Source: Hawksworthiomyces lignivorus (Eukaryota; Ascomycota; Sordariomycetes; Ophiostomatales; Ophiostomataceae). Taken from it: a stretch of 64,000 nucleotides of DNA. How positions within the stretch are numbered: position 1 is the stretch's first letter; each line of letters opens with the position of its first letter. The notes under the pieces were generated by a model that did no database searches, was not told the DNA's origin, and was given only the letters and a program-made list of their open reading frames with translations. The DNA is taken from NCBI GenBank assembly GCA_002917075.1, contig NTMA01000008.1, positions 434,001 to 498,000 on the forward strand. The letters are read 5' to 3'. Position numbers and translations under genes: made by a program. Positions 32,014 through 43,071 of this stretch are shown piece by piece.

Positions 32014-32461
32014 AAAGGATATTCATCCTGCCAGAGCCTCGGTGGGAGACGCTTTGAGGAGGTGGAGGATGGTCACCAGGCAAGACAAGAACAAGAACGT
32101 CTCATACACTCTGTGTATTGTCTTGTTCTCTTATCTTCAAAATTCGGCCTTTATTGGCGTTGAAAGATTTCATGCATCTTTGATAGACGCGCAGAATCAA
32201 GCCACTTTTCCTAATGCAACAATGACGTTTCGATGCCCAAATGTAGAACATCACTTCGACTCAGCATGCCTGTACCTGTCGGGGTTCACCGCCATAATCC
32301 ATGTCTGCGTTTGTACCTGATGAAATGCAAACAAAATTTTTGGAACCAATTTCACCGGCCACTTGTTTTGTAAACTTTGCTTTCCTCTACTCTCTTCTTT
32401 ACGGTTCTCTTACAGAAAACGCTGTGAAACGGAAGCGTCTTCTTCTTCAACACACCACAGC
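32014..32461. other. Spacer between the Zn2Cys6 regulator and the MYND gene
   Basis: About 450 bases with no supported gene. It should hold the terminator of the regulator and the promoter of the MYND gene. An in-frame Met at 32363 could extend the MYND protein, but the added residues look like untranslated leader. Confidence 0.45.
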
Positions 32462-33304
32462 ATGGCACAATCCGCGGAAATGCCGGCTGCAGCAGCTCAG
32501 GCAAATGGGGCGGCATTTTCTACAACGCCGACCACGGATTTTACTGACGAGATGGCTTTTCTCCCCTACGAGTACCTGCCTGGCATTCCCATCACGGATC
32601 CGCAGTGGAGCTATCTAGGCCAGATTGTAAGCGACGCAAGCCTCACGCGTCTTGTTCTCAATGTGCGGGATCGTGAGGGTGTCACGGTGCGACTGGCCTT
32701 CTATACCAAGGAGCGCGGGTTTGAAATACCGCGCTCTCTGCGGCGCCCTGGCAATACCGTGATCGTCATGTATGCCGAGCAGCATGGTTTTCTAGATGGC
32801 AGCATTGGGATTCGCCTCGAGAATATTTCGCGTCTGAAGGTGGTAGTTTCACACTGGATCGTTATTATAGGGACCTCTAGTACTAATGTACCCTACTCTT
32901 TCAGATTATTCCTATGGCGCTGCAAGATCTCGTGCCGCTGACCGTGCGCTTGCGTGGCAACTTTTCCGAGCGTGTACACCCCGAAAGCGAGAAAACCTGC
33001 CACGCCTGCGGCAAAAAAGCCGCTACTCTGCTGAAGTGTAGCAGATGCTTGCTCTACTGGTACTGCGACAAGGTGAGAGGACACATGCATGCAAGCATGC
33101 GCGGTCGCGTTGCCTACTATACACTAACATTGTATGAACACTTGCTTCTAGGCCTGCCAGACTGTGGGGTGGACAGAGAAAAGCCACAAGAAAGAGTGCC
33201 CCATTGTCCGAGACAAGGAGCTGCAGAATTTGCTGCTGATGGACTGGGACGAACACAAGCCTCAGGTTGAGTTTGCTAGCAGCAAGAGCTGGGTTTCCTC
33301 GTAG
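32462..33304 (+). CDS. MYND-type zinc finger protein
   Basis: There are three exons: 32462-32842 (or -32839), 32905-33072 and 33152-33304. The introns have GTGGTA/GTAGTT..TTTCAG and GTGAGA..TTCTAG ends. The protein has about 233 residues. The C-terminal third is a MYND zinc finger: CHACGKKA, LLKCSRCLLYWYC, then across the last intron ACQTVGW and KKEC. All eight Cys/His positions are present. The N-terminal part (residues 30-170) has no named domain. MYND domains mediate protein contacts, and small fungal MYND proteins have mostly unknown roles. It lies between the regulator and the transporter of the putative phosphonate block, but nothing in it points to metabolism. The first donor site is ambiguous by one codon. 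Confidence 0.85.
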
Positions 33305-33995
33305 CTGGGTTAAGGTGTATGCGGTACATATGTGATATATAGAGAGTGAGAGAGTGAGAGAGAGGTGAAATATCCGGAAATGTCCCAAAGATGGTTGTGT
33401 AACGACGGACCAGGTCTCTGAGCATCAAGAGAAAGTGAAGACTAAGAACCAGAAATAAGATTGACAACCGATTTTTCCACAGAAATGTTGTGGACCAAAG
33501 AATCCCGTCAATTAAATTTGTTAACACCCTGACTTCCTGAGGTTGGCGATCATAAACTACCTATCTAAGCATTTGCATGGTACTGGCCATTGTCGCTTTT
33601 AATGTGACGAATCCTACGAACGGAAAATGAACATTTATTCTTGAAGGCAAACTTAATATGTTGCAGGCTTTGTATTCATTCAATTGGCTCAAGACAAGTA
33701 GGTAAGCAATGAGTAGGTAGGCAAAATTAGACGTATCTATGAACGCACTACAACATGGTGTCAGTTTGTTGTGAACTATGTGCCAGGACCCGCGAGGTAG
33801 CTTCAAATAGACAGCAGCAAGTTAGCCAGTTACATGACATGACTGCACTTTATTGGCTTCCATAAAAATAAAGTCTAAGCATTGTGTTCCATTGCTATCA
33901 AATACGGCCCTGCAACTTTATGCTCTCATAAATGGGCTAAGAATATAAGTATACGTGCTCCATACATTGCGGACCCTGCTTAAAGAATCCTCCCT
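33305..33995. other. Spacer between convergent MYND and transporter genes
   Basis: About 690 bases between two convergent genes. It starts with a GA-rich microsatellite (about 33338-33365). No gene is supported. It should hold both 3' ends. Confidence 0.5.
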
Positions 33996-35735
33996 CTACA
34001 TATCATCTGCAGCTGACAGGTCGCCAAACGAGCCCTTGTATCCATTCTGCTCCAGATAAACGCGGAACTGGGCATCCTCGCTCTCGAGATTTCTCTCCTT
34101 GTCAGGAATCAAGAACCACGCAATGATGCCGCCGACAGCCGCAAAGGCCGCGCCAATGAGAAACACGCCCTGGATGCCTTTCTGGGCGTCGGAGAAAGAG
34201 TCCTGGATGGGCGTAAACACCTGCGTGCCGATGGCTCCGCCGGCCTTTCCCACAGCCGCGGCGAGGCCCAGAAAGTGGCCCCGAAGGGGCGTCGGGAACG
34301 ACTCCGCACCGCAGAGGAAGGTTGCCACCTGTCGAAACTGTTAGTATGCGTTGAATGGTGCCGAGCTGCGCATCTACTCCAAGACAGCGCAAAGTTTCGT
34401 TTTTTTTTTTTGCAAGGACAGGGCTGGTGGATACGTACGCCTGGCCCCATCTCTCCGAGCGCATTGAAGATACCATAAATCACGACGAACAAAGGAAAGA
34501 CCGACTGGATGGGCCCGAGGGCGCCGCCGAGAATAAAGCCTACGACCGCCCACAGGAAAAAGCCGAGCGTCATCGTCTGCTTGCGGCCGATGCGGTCCAT
34601 GAGTAGACCACCGACGATGCAGCCGGGAAGGTAGAAGCAGTTGATGACTGTGCCGAATCCGATGTTCTGCTGCAGGGTGTTATTCGGGTTCAGCGTCGAC
34701 ACGATGGACGAGCTGAAGATGCCAAACGGATAGGTCTGTGAAGTCCATGAGTGAGCGAGTGCACGTGCGAGCCAAGGTCCTCCTCTGCACACGGGATGTG
34801 CCAGTCACGTACCACAAAGTCGTAGAAGAACCAGGCCAGCGACGTGCCGAGCATGGGCTTCCAGTACCTCTTGAGCACCAGCAGGTACGGGATGTTCTCC
34901 TTCATGGCGTGCTTCTTGTACTGCGTCGACTTGAAGCGGCGGAGACGCGTGAACAGGAGGGCGACGGGCAGGACAAAGCCAAGGCCGAAGGAGATGCGCC
35001 ACAGGCCGTCGCCGACGTTCTGGTGGTACGCTGCCAGGACGATCAAGGCCACGACGCCGGCCATCACGAAGCCGAAGTCAATGGCGAAATCCGTCGCAGA
35101 CGCGACCAGCAGGCCCTTCCAGCGCCGTCCAAAGGCGGTCTCGTCTGAGGCCTCCGTGCTACCTGTGCCACACGTAGGGTATTCACCTGCGTAGAAGATG
35201 TCAGCCGGGCCGTGCCCTGGCGGCGCTCATGCGACAACAAAGGGGAATGGGGGAGAAGAGAGGGCATCGACGCACCTCCAGCGCCAAAGCCTGCAACACC
35301 GCGACCAATGATCATCATCCAGATCAAGCCGACGTTGGTTGTGCCATGCGCGGCAGTCGCGAGGATGATACCGAGCACGAGGAAGATTGTGGCAAAGACA
35401 ATTCCCGTGCGGCGACCGAGGCGGTCGATGCTGTAGCCAAAAAACAGCATGCCGAAGATCTCGCCAATGAGATACGCATTGGACAGCCGCGTCTTGAGCG
35501 TGCTGGAGAAGCTCTCCGGGTACAGCTGGGCAAAGACGGGGTTCATGTAGCCAACGATCTGCGCATTGTAGCCGTCAGAGAAGAGCGCCAGGCCGCTCAC
35601 TAGAACATTGGTGATGGCGGTGATCTGCGTGCTCCGCGCGACGCTGCCATTGGTTTCGCTCTCTGTCAGCGGCTCGTCCTTGGCTTGGTGGCCAGCCACC
35701 GTGGTCGAAATTTCTTTAAAATCGGTGTCTTCCAT
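33996..35735 (-). CDS. Git1-like MFS organophosphate (glycerophosphodiester/phosphate) transporter
   Basis: There are four exons: 35735-35276, 35186-34813, 34735-34439 and 34328-33996. All three introns have clean GT..AG ends and conserved frame. The protein has 487 residues. It is a 12-helix major facilitator with the signatures of the phosphate:proton symporter/Git1 group: ALFSDGYNAQIVGYMNP in helix 1, DRLGRRTG after helix 2, GRGVAGFGAGGEYPT in helix 4, WFFYDFVTYPFG, MDRIGRKQT and GEMGPGVATF. Git1-type carriers import glycerophosphoinositol and related organophosphates across the plasma membrane. The gene is divergent from the PhyH gene over a shared 1 kb region, which suggests it supplies that enzyme's substrate. 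A start 9 codons upstream (35762) is possible. An 11-T run lies in the third intron. Confidence 0.88.
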
Positions 35736-36730
35736 TGCTGTCAGCGGCGTAGTGCGTAGCACGTCTCAGCGAAATTGAAGCTTGGTTCTGAAGTTGTGAT
35801 AGACCACCAGATATCGCGAAGCTCTCAGGAAACTCGTCGAGCTTAAGTAGTCACGTAATTGGCGCTTCCCCCCTCGAGCGCAATGCACGTTCTACGTGAC
35901 AATATTTCCACATCTTGATGACCAGCAAGCAATAAGTGCTCGACCGAGAAGCTCTTTGGAAGGTCGTTGCTAGATATGCCAATCATCTTTCAAGAATTAA
36001 TTTCGATTAAACAAGAATGGTGGTCCGTTCTGGGAGCATGGACAAATGCACATGGCAGACAGCGTTCGATCAAGACCACGTGGGTATGTCCATTGGGCGA
36101 GCAGGCTTTTTATATCTCTAGCTTCCGAGGCAGAAGTGCCAGAGCAGATGGAGCCAGATGCCGCTTTTGTACTAAGCCAGCCACAAATGCCTAGCTTGGC
36201 CTCTCTGCCGTTTCAGCTCCCAGGCCAAATGCTTGTTTCTGGAGCTAATTAGGTACGTCACTCTACCTACAGCCTCATTTCGGCAACGCTACGAGAAACT
36301 GTGGGCCTTAGCGACGAGTGGTGCAGTCAACGGTGGACGATAGCCGGACTAAGCGATAGCCGATGGCCACTCTCCTGCTTGTATAGGAATCATGCAATAT
36401 TGACGTTTCATGCTTGATCTGTTTTGTCTTTCGATGGGGTTTGGTATATTTTTTTAAAGAAAAAAAAATAAGAAAGAAAAAAGAGAAAGGGGGAAAGGAA
36501 CGAAAATAGAGAAAGGTAAAGGGAAAATGGAAGAAAATTGCATCTCCAGTATACCACGCTCGTGTGCCGTATAAAGCTTTATATTGGACTTCCTCTCAAG
36601 GGCGCCAAATGCAAGTCAGAATGTCAAACACACAGAGAGCTTTGTTCACGTTCTTTTCCAAAACAGTTTGGTTCATTTGCTTGCTGCCACATCTATCCAG
36701 CCAACTAATTGAGCGCTATTAAATTTCATC
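35736..36730. promoter_or_regulatory. Divergent promoter region of transporter and PhyH oxygenase
   Basis: A 995-base gap lies between the starts of two divergent genes. It contains a long purine-rich tract (about 36455-36540, nearly all A/G on the plus strand), of the kind that keeps nucleosomes away, and paired CGG/CCG triplets at 36331-36347. Confidence 0.65.
36331..36347. promoter_or_regulatory. Candidate Zn2Cys6 site (CGG-N10-CCG / CGG-N11-CGG)
   Basis: CGG at 36331-36333 is followed after 10 bases by CCGG. This can be read as an inverted CGG-N10-CCG pair or a direct CGG-N11-CGG pair. It lies inside the shared promoter, near a Zn2Cys6 gene. Such pairs also occur by chance. Confidence 0.25.
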
Positions 36731-37750
36731 ATGGTTGTCAACGCAGACCAAGTGGCTTTCTTTCAAGAGAATGGCTATCTCATTGTCCGCGATTTCCTGT
36801 CTTCAGAACAAATCCATGACCTCCAGCGATGGGCTCAAGAAGTTCATGACTGGAAGCCAACCGAGACATCTGAGTTTATGCCCTACGAGGTCTGAATCTC
36901 CTCATGCGTTGACTCCGGAAGTTGGCCATCCAATGCCTAACATGTGCGCAGGAGGTGAACGACAAAGGCGACACCGTTCTCTGCCGGACCGAAAACTTTG
37001 TCGGCTGCCACCAGGGTCTGAATGATCTCTTGCGAGGCCCCAAGTTGCAGGGTCTCCTCCAGGGCCTCTCCGGGGAGCCCATGTCTCTGTTCAAGGAAAA
37101 AATCAATTACAAGCTGGCAGGAAGCGGTACGAGCATTCTTCAATGTCGAGAATGAAACGCATTGTAAAGTTATTTCTTCGTGCAGAACTGACAGTCCATA
37201 TAGGTGGTTTTGCGCCTCATATCGATGCGGTAGCCTATAGGCACATCAAGGATGTCAAGCATCTGACGATTCTCCTCAGCGTGGATCCGTCCAATCTTCA
37301 GAACGGAGGCCTAGAAGTCGTTGATGCAAGCCACAAAATGGACATTCCCATCAATCCCGTCACCAACTGCATCGAATCGAACTGGGTCGATAGCCACACC
37401 TGGACGCCAGTTGAACTAGAACCTGGTGGGTGACCAGATGTCGAGAACGCCCGATATACATGTGCTAACTGCTGTCTCTGTCTGGTTCAGGCCAGCTTCT
37501 TATTTTCACTTCTTATTTAGCGCATCGCAGCGATTCCAACAAGAGCAGCTCCGACCGCAAAGCCATCTACGCCACCTACAATCGGGAGTGCGAGGGCGAC
37601 TTGCGCAGCGGATATTACGAGCACAGGAAAAAAGAGTGGCCAGCAACGCATATGCGCAAAGAAGGAGAATCTTATGAGGCCGGCGCCTTCATGTATGGGT
37701 TTGGATCACCCATGCTCAGTGTCGATGCCGGCAAGCAGGTAGTATTCTAG
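36731..37750 (+). CDS. PhyH-family 2-oxoglutarate oxygenase, PhnY/TmpA-like
   Basis: There are four exons: 36731-36889, 36952-37126, 37204-37425 and 37491-37750. The protein has 271 residues, close to bacterial PhnY/TmpA. It is a phytanoyl-CoA dioxygenase fold enzyme. The iron ligands are H117 and D119 (PHIDA) and H197 (LAHRS), and R208 should bind 2-oxoglutarate. The stretch LFKEKINYK just before PHIDA, and CRTENF earlier, resemble the phosphonate hydroxylases PhnY and TmpA (pattern recalled, not aligned). Those enzymes hydroxylate C1 of aminoethylphosphonates, making the substrate for PhnZ/TmpB. The first donor (GAG|GTCTGA) is non-ideal. The stop lies in a short tail (VVF) that could instead be the start of another intron. 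Alternative: a general PhyH hydroxylase of another small acid. Confidence 0.82.
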
Positions 37751-39296
37751 ACATCTGCAGAGGCAAATAGCTGCCGTTGTGAGACTCACAGCATTGCCTT
37801 TCATTAAATTCAAAATAAGTCTGATGAACGCCTATATGCAAGCACACCGAGAAGAGGAGACTTCTCAGCGTCCATGCTCAGAAACCCCAGAGAGAATGCG
37901 TGTAGATGTTTTGTAAGCGTTTGAGTGTTTCCATCTTCTTTGAGAACACGCCATAGCTTTCAAATGAAGCATTTGGACTATTTTAATGCAAGTACATACT
38001 GTTATCCGAAGGTCTTCTAATGTCTCTGGTATTTTCCCTTTTCGCCAAACCCTTTCCCACACTCAGCGTCAAATCGTCTGTCTTTCTCCTGTAATTCAAA
38101 CAACTTCTTTTTTTATTTTCCAATTAGCTAAAATTCAAATAACCCTACTCCTGATACATGCTACTAGTGTGCCTTGTAACGGCACGATTCTCAGGAAATC
38201 CTGCTACGCTGCTAATCTTAAGAAATTTCCCCTAGGGCTGACAATATGGTTGGTTCTTTTTACTATCGGTCCCTCTCCCGTCTCTTTCTTTCGTACTGTA
38301 GTCTGTCTCATTGAGGCTGTCAAGAAGATGCGCCATTGCGGCGCCCATAGGATTCTGAGCGGAGCTTTCGTGGGCATTGCCCGAGACGCGTCTGAAGAGT
38401 GCAGCATCTTATTGGAGTTTATACAGACGCAGGACAACGTTGGGTTTCTCGGAGAAGCACTTTCTAGCCTCAACAGTGTCCTCAGCGACATCCCCGGCTG
38501 GCCTGGTGCCGCCCAGTCTCTGTCGAGTCTGACTGGTCAGTAAGACAACCTTGCAAACAGAGCACAGCCGTTAATCGTTCTAGTCTTTACTCTACAGCTA
38601 TAAATGACGATATTATGCCCTGCCCTTCAATAAGACTATTGCGCAATAAAGCTACGGTAATAAATTCAGGCAGAGGATCTTTAGGCCGTGGCATTATTGG
38701 AAAGTGCATCTCCGAGGATTGAGTGTAGGCACCCGCAGCGCCAAGATCTTGGCATTCTTCATCGCAACGAACCTGGGGAGATATCTTCGCTGATCAATAG
38801 ATATTACATCATCGGTTACATCAATGGCTGCATACATTTTCCGTTAAGGCAGCGTTGAAAGCGTTGTGTTGAGTATATCCTTTCGTGATTTTGACCTATA
38901 AAGAATAATTATACAAAGTATGTGCTAATTGCGTATAATGGCTAACTCCCCAAGTATATTGCATAATATTGAGAGACCTGTTGCAAGCTGCATTTAGAAG
39001 TTGAATAATTTTTGCTTGCGTTAATGCTTACAGAATTGGGAGCGTTTTCGATACGTATACTGTCAATCATAGAATGAATTCCAGATCACGACATATGAAC
39101 TAGTTTTGAATACCAGTAGTAGGCTGCATTTGAAATGCGGCATTCAGAGCTTGGTTATTGCGATAAATTACAATGTCGTGAAAAGTCATTATATTTAAAG
39201 TCCGATAAAAGTACATTGAAAACAAGACGACTTTGGCGCCTCGTGAACAAATTCTTTTATAACCAGAATAAATAAAAAATTGCCAAGTCTTCAACA
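37751..39296. other. 1.5 kb spacer; possible orphan coding remnant
   Basis: Most of it is non-coding. On the plus strand at about 38300-38543 a tail with protein-like composition (AVKKMRHCGAHRILSGAF, later ending SSLTGQ) follows an acceptor-like CTGTAG. It could be the last exon of an unknown or broken gene. No upstream partner exon was found. Confidence 0.35.
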
Positions 39297-41544
39297 ATGC
39301 CGGTTGTACTTTGGCATGCCGCCTCGTCTTCTGCTCGCTCCGAGGACGATCCGGTTGAAACGACCTCGGGCGATGAAAAGAAACCCCATCTCGCTACTGA
39401 GGAAGTTCACCTACAGTTTCCGATTAGTCAACTTCCTTTAGGCGAGCCGGTTGCACAGGAGAGAAAGTTCTTTTGGGAAAAATCGACTCCCCTCGATCTT
39501 GATGCCACTGCGACGCAGCCGTCTGTGTTCGATGACCCAAAGCTAGCGATCGAATACCGCCCTAGGGCTGACTGGGAAAATATACATCGGTTTGATCCCT
39601 CAGCGCGATGGACATGGCGAGAAGAAAAGGTGGGTTAATCCTTGTCGGCGCAATATTGTGGTTTTATGGAGTTTGCTTGTTTTGACACTTTGTCCTTCTA
39701 GGCCCTAGTCAGAAAGATTGACCTTCGCATTTTCCTTTTTACTTGTGTTGCGTTTATGGCCCTAGAGATTGACCGTGTTAATCTAACACAGGCAGTCACT
39801 AACAATCTCCTAAAGGACCTGGGCCTCACTACGAATGGTACGTATTTAGATATCTCCGAATGCCTTCTAATGCTGATGTTTTGTATTAGATTATAATCTC
39901 GGAAATTCGGTCTGGAATCTGTCGTTCATGTGTGCTGAGCTACCATCGCAGCTGGTTTCAAAGTGGCAAGTTGCAGTTATAAAGTTCTCAACACACAATT
40001 GGAAAGCAATCATTCATATATTAACGTTGATACATTCAGGGTGGGACCTGACCGTTGGATCCCAATGCAAATGATTCTATGGAGTGTTGTTGCGGCGTCT
40101 CAAGCTAAGCTGAGTGGCCGCACATCCTTCCTCGCTACTCGCGCTTTAATTGCTATCCTACAAGGCGGGTTTATTCCAGATGTACGTACCCCCTTGTTTA
40201 GAGACCGAATCATAACGTAGAAATTTAACAGGTTTCTAAAACTAGATGAATCTCTTCATGTCGTATTTCTATACGAATACGGAGCTACCTATCCGCCTAT
40301 CATATTGGTGGACCGCTGAGAATAGTGCCGTTATCCTCGGTGCATTTATGGCGTTTGGTCTCCTCCATTTAGACGGTCGAAACGGAGTAGAGGGTTGGAG
40401 GTGGCTATTCCTTATCGAAGGCCTGATCACTCTCGTCGTTGGAGTCTCGGCATTTTATTTCATGCCTCCAAGTCCAACACAGACTCGTGGGTTCCCACGA
40501 AGCAAGAAAGGCTGGTTTACAGAACGGTACATTTCCCATTGACTGACCTCATTTCACCGTACGAACACTAATCAAAAAAACAGTGAGGAAATAATTATTG
40601 TTAATCGAGCCCTTCGTGATGACCCTTCCAAAGGCAGCATGCATAATCGTCAGGCTATCACCCCAAAGCTTTTATTCAAGGCTTTGTCAGACTATCACCT
40701 TTGGCCAGTGTATGTATCGTACATCTTACAAAACGCATTGTACATAACACTAACAATTACAAAGTTACTTAATTGCATTGGTCTTCCAGATACCTATGGG
40801 ACCTCCATCACAATATCTAACTCTAAGGTATAGTGTTGTATTACCTCTACCTTTGAATACAGCTTTCGTTAACACATAGGCGATAGTCTCAAGAGCCTTG
40901 GGTTTAGTACATTTCAAACCAACTTGCTAGTTATCCCGAGTACTATATTAAAGATGATTACGCTTATATCCGTGACGCGGTTTGCTGGTTGGACTAGGAA
41001 ACTAGCCTTCAATGGTATAATCGCACAGGTCTGGGTGCTGCCGTGTCTCGTGGCTCTTTATGCGACAAACACATCAACAGAGAGCAAGTGGATAGTCTTC
41101 GCCATTGTTACCATTCTCGTCGGTTATCCAAGCAACCATTCTGTGCAAGTGGGCTGGGTATCGCGAAATGCAAACACAGTACGCTCTCGAACGGTCTCCA
41201 CGGCTATGTATAATATGTGTTGCCAGGCTTCTGGTGTTATCTACTCAAACATATATCGTGCAGGTATGTGCTCCCTCTTTGCTAGCTTTAAAGTGTATAT
41301 GCAAAGGTTGTAAGCTAAGTACCCTCCAGATGACTCTCCACGCTATCTCCGAGGGAACAGGAATCTAATCATAATCTGCATTGGAAATATTTGCTTATAC
41401 CTGGTAGTTAATTTCTACTACAAATGGGTTAACTACAGGAGAGATAAGATCTGGAACTCTTGGACTCCAGAAGAGAAGGAACACTACGTTAAAACCACGA
41501 AACACGAAGGTAATAAGCGGCTGGACTTTCGATTCGAGTATTGA
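39297..41544 (+). CDS. Allantoate permease (Dal5)-like MFS transporter
   Basis: Nine exons keep one frame: 39297-39629, 39702-39837, 39890-39962, 40040-40181, 40246-40526, 40584-40713, 40790-40827, 40887-41263 and 41330-41544. The protein has about 574 residues. It belongs to the anion:cation symporter group that includes Dal5. Signatures are [22 protein letters not shown] in helix 1, [23 protein letters not shown] joined to [36 protein letters not shown], then [19 protein letters not shown] and [11 protein letters not shown]. Acidic and Ser-rich residues 1-100 form a cytosolic N-terminus. Likely substrates are carboxylate or ureide compounds such as allantoate or vitamins. Two introns have weak donors (39963, 40714), but the joined protein matches the family. 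Confidence 0.85.
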
Positions 41545-41709
41545 TCGTGATGGAATCTTGAGTTGTCTCCGAGATGCAATCCGCCACGTGGCAGCACGTA
41601 AAGAGAATCCACCGAGAACGTGCGCTGGATAATGTAGTGTTACCTAGAAGAAAAGAAAGTACGAGACAATTGGTAGTCCGTTTGGTCATTACTTTAAGCA
41701 GACGTACTG

Positions 41710-41739
41710 TTTTTTTTTTTTTTTTTAAAAAAAAAAAAA
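41710..41739. repeat. T17-A13 tract
   Basis: Seventeen T are directly followed by thirteen A, a perfect self-complementary block. It lies in the 240-base gap between two convergent genes, where both transcripts must end. Confidence 0.85.
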
Positions 41740-41787
41740 GTTTCTTCCAGGCACGTTTTTATCTGTAAACCTAGACCTCGAGTTCTT

Positions 41788-43071
41788 TTAAACATCCGCT
41801 CCACGGTCAACAATCGCAACAGCTACTCCTTGCAGAAGTTCCATTTGAGTAGATGGTCCCGTAAAAGTTGTGCGTTTTCCCGGCCCAAACCACACGAACG
41901 CAATGAACATCAATGACCCAACGACAACCACAGAGACATAATTCATCAAGGAAGGTGTTGTAGGGATTTCTAATGGGAACGAGAACAACACGAGATACAA
42001 AGCGATCCAGGCCACTGAAAAAACATTGACAAGAGGCCCAACCACCTTTCCGAGACGGAAATGGCGCTCGGGGAGGGTATCCCGGCATACCAAAAGTGCA
42101 AGGCCCTGGGGTATAGAATACGAGAGATTGGCAAAGATAACCGCAACGGCGATAAAAATGTTGAACGCCACCGTGCTTCCGATATAGAGCACGCCGTAGA
42201 CGATAGAAAAGACTGCACAGGCTACGATAGAAAAGACTGCACAGGCTACCGTCGCCCGCACTGGTACTTGGTACTTGTCGCTAATTTTTGCAAAGTACGG
42301 CGAATAAGGCAACTCATTGTCTCTGGAAAATGCCCAGACTAGTCGTCCAGCTGTCAAGATCACACCCGGTATCGTAGTATAAAACGTGATGAGCAGCCAA
42401 ATGAGAAGGAAAAGTACAGCCCCATCATTTCCAATTGCCTGTCGAGCGATTTCATATAATGTGAAATCAGACGAAAAAACGGCAGAGACGGATGAGATGC
42501 TGAAGAGCGCAGCCAACGAGTAGATGAAGTTGAATATGATAGCTGATAATATACCTGCAAGCATCGCACGTGGTACGTGTTTGCTAGGATCCTGAATCTC
42601 TTCCGCAATATGCGTGGTAGAGTCCAGGACCGCATATCTATGGTAAAAATGTTAGCGTCTCTCAATACCATAAGTCGATCTAGGCCTCAGTATGACATAC
42701 ATCCACATTCCTTGGCCAACGTCAAGCAGAAAGCTGAAGCCGTCCGGCCAGCCAGACGAGTTGCTGAGCTCTGTGAAGACACTAGCTGCGCTTTGCTTCG
42801 TGGAGCTCGAGGCTAGGAGGGTGATAACCCAAACTAGGAACGCTAATGTAGAGCTCCAGCAAAAAAGTACTTGGAGCTTTGGCATTTTTGCATGACTGAG
42901 AATGGTGATAACTGTCCCCAATATGACGAGAGCCACATATACTAAGTATATTTGCCATCTCTGCGCGACAAAAGACGGAAATGATATCTGCACCATCTGG
43001 ACAGTGAGTTGAGCGGCAATGGTGCCGCACTCTGGTGCCCCAATTAATAGATAATCTTGATTATAATAACA
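41788..43071 (-). pseudogene. Amino-acid/GABA-type permease (APC family), N-terminally truncated
   Basis: Two joined pieces, 43071-42701 and 42637-41788 (intron GTATGT..CCATAG), encode about 400 residues of a fungal APC permease: GQGMWIYAVLDSTTHIAEE, PSKHVPRAMLAGI, FYTTIPGVILTAGRLVWAFSRD, and the last helices. Family members have about 520 residues. The first ~130, with the first helices, were not found upstream to 43860, and an in-frame TAG precedes 43071. A possible acceptor (GGTAG) at that point may explain the open frame start, but no donor-side exon is visible. Inside a helix a 24-base tandem duplication repeats eight residues (ACAVFSIV twice). The gene is best read as a truncated copy. 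A missed distant first exon is the alternative. Confidence 0.65.
42201..42248. repeat. Perfect 24-base tandem duplication inside the permease gene
   Basis: Bases 42201-42224 and 42225-42248 are identical. The duplication is in frame and doubles an eight-residue hydrophobic stretch, lengthening a predicted membrane helix. It looks recent, since no base differs. Confidence 0.9.
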
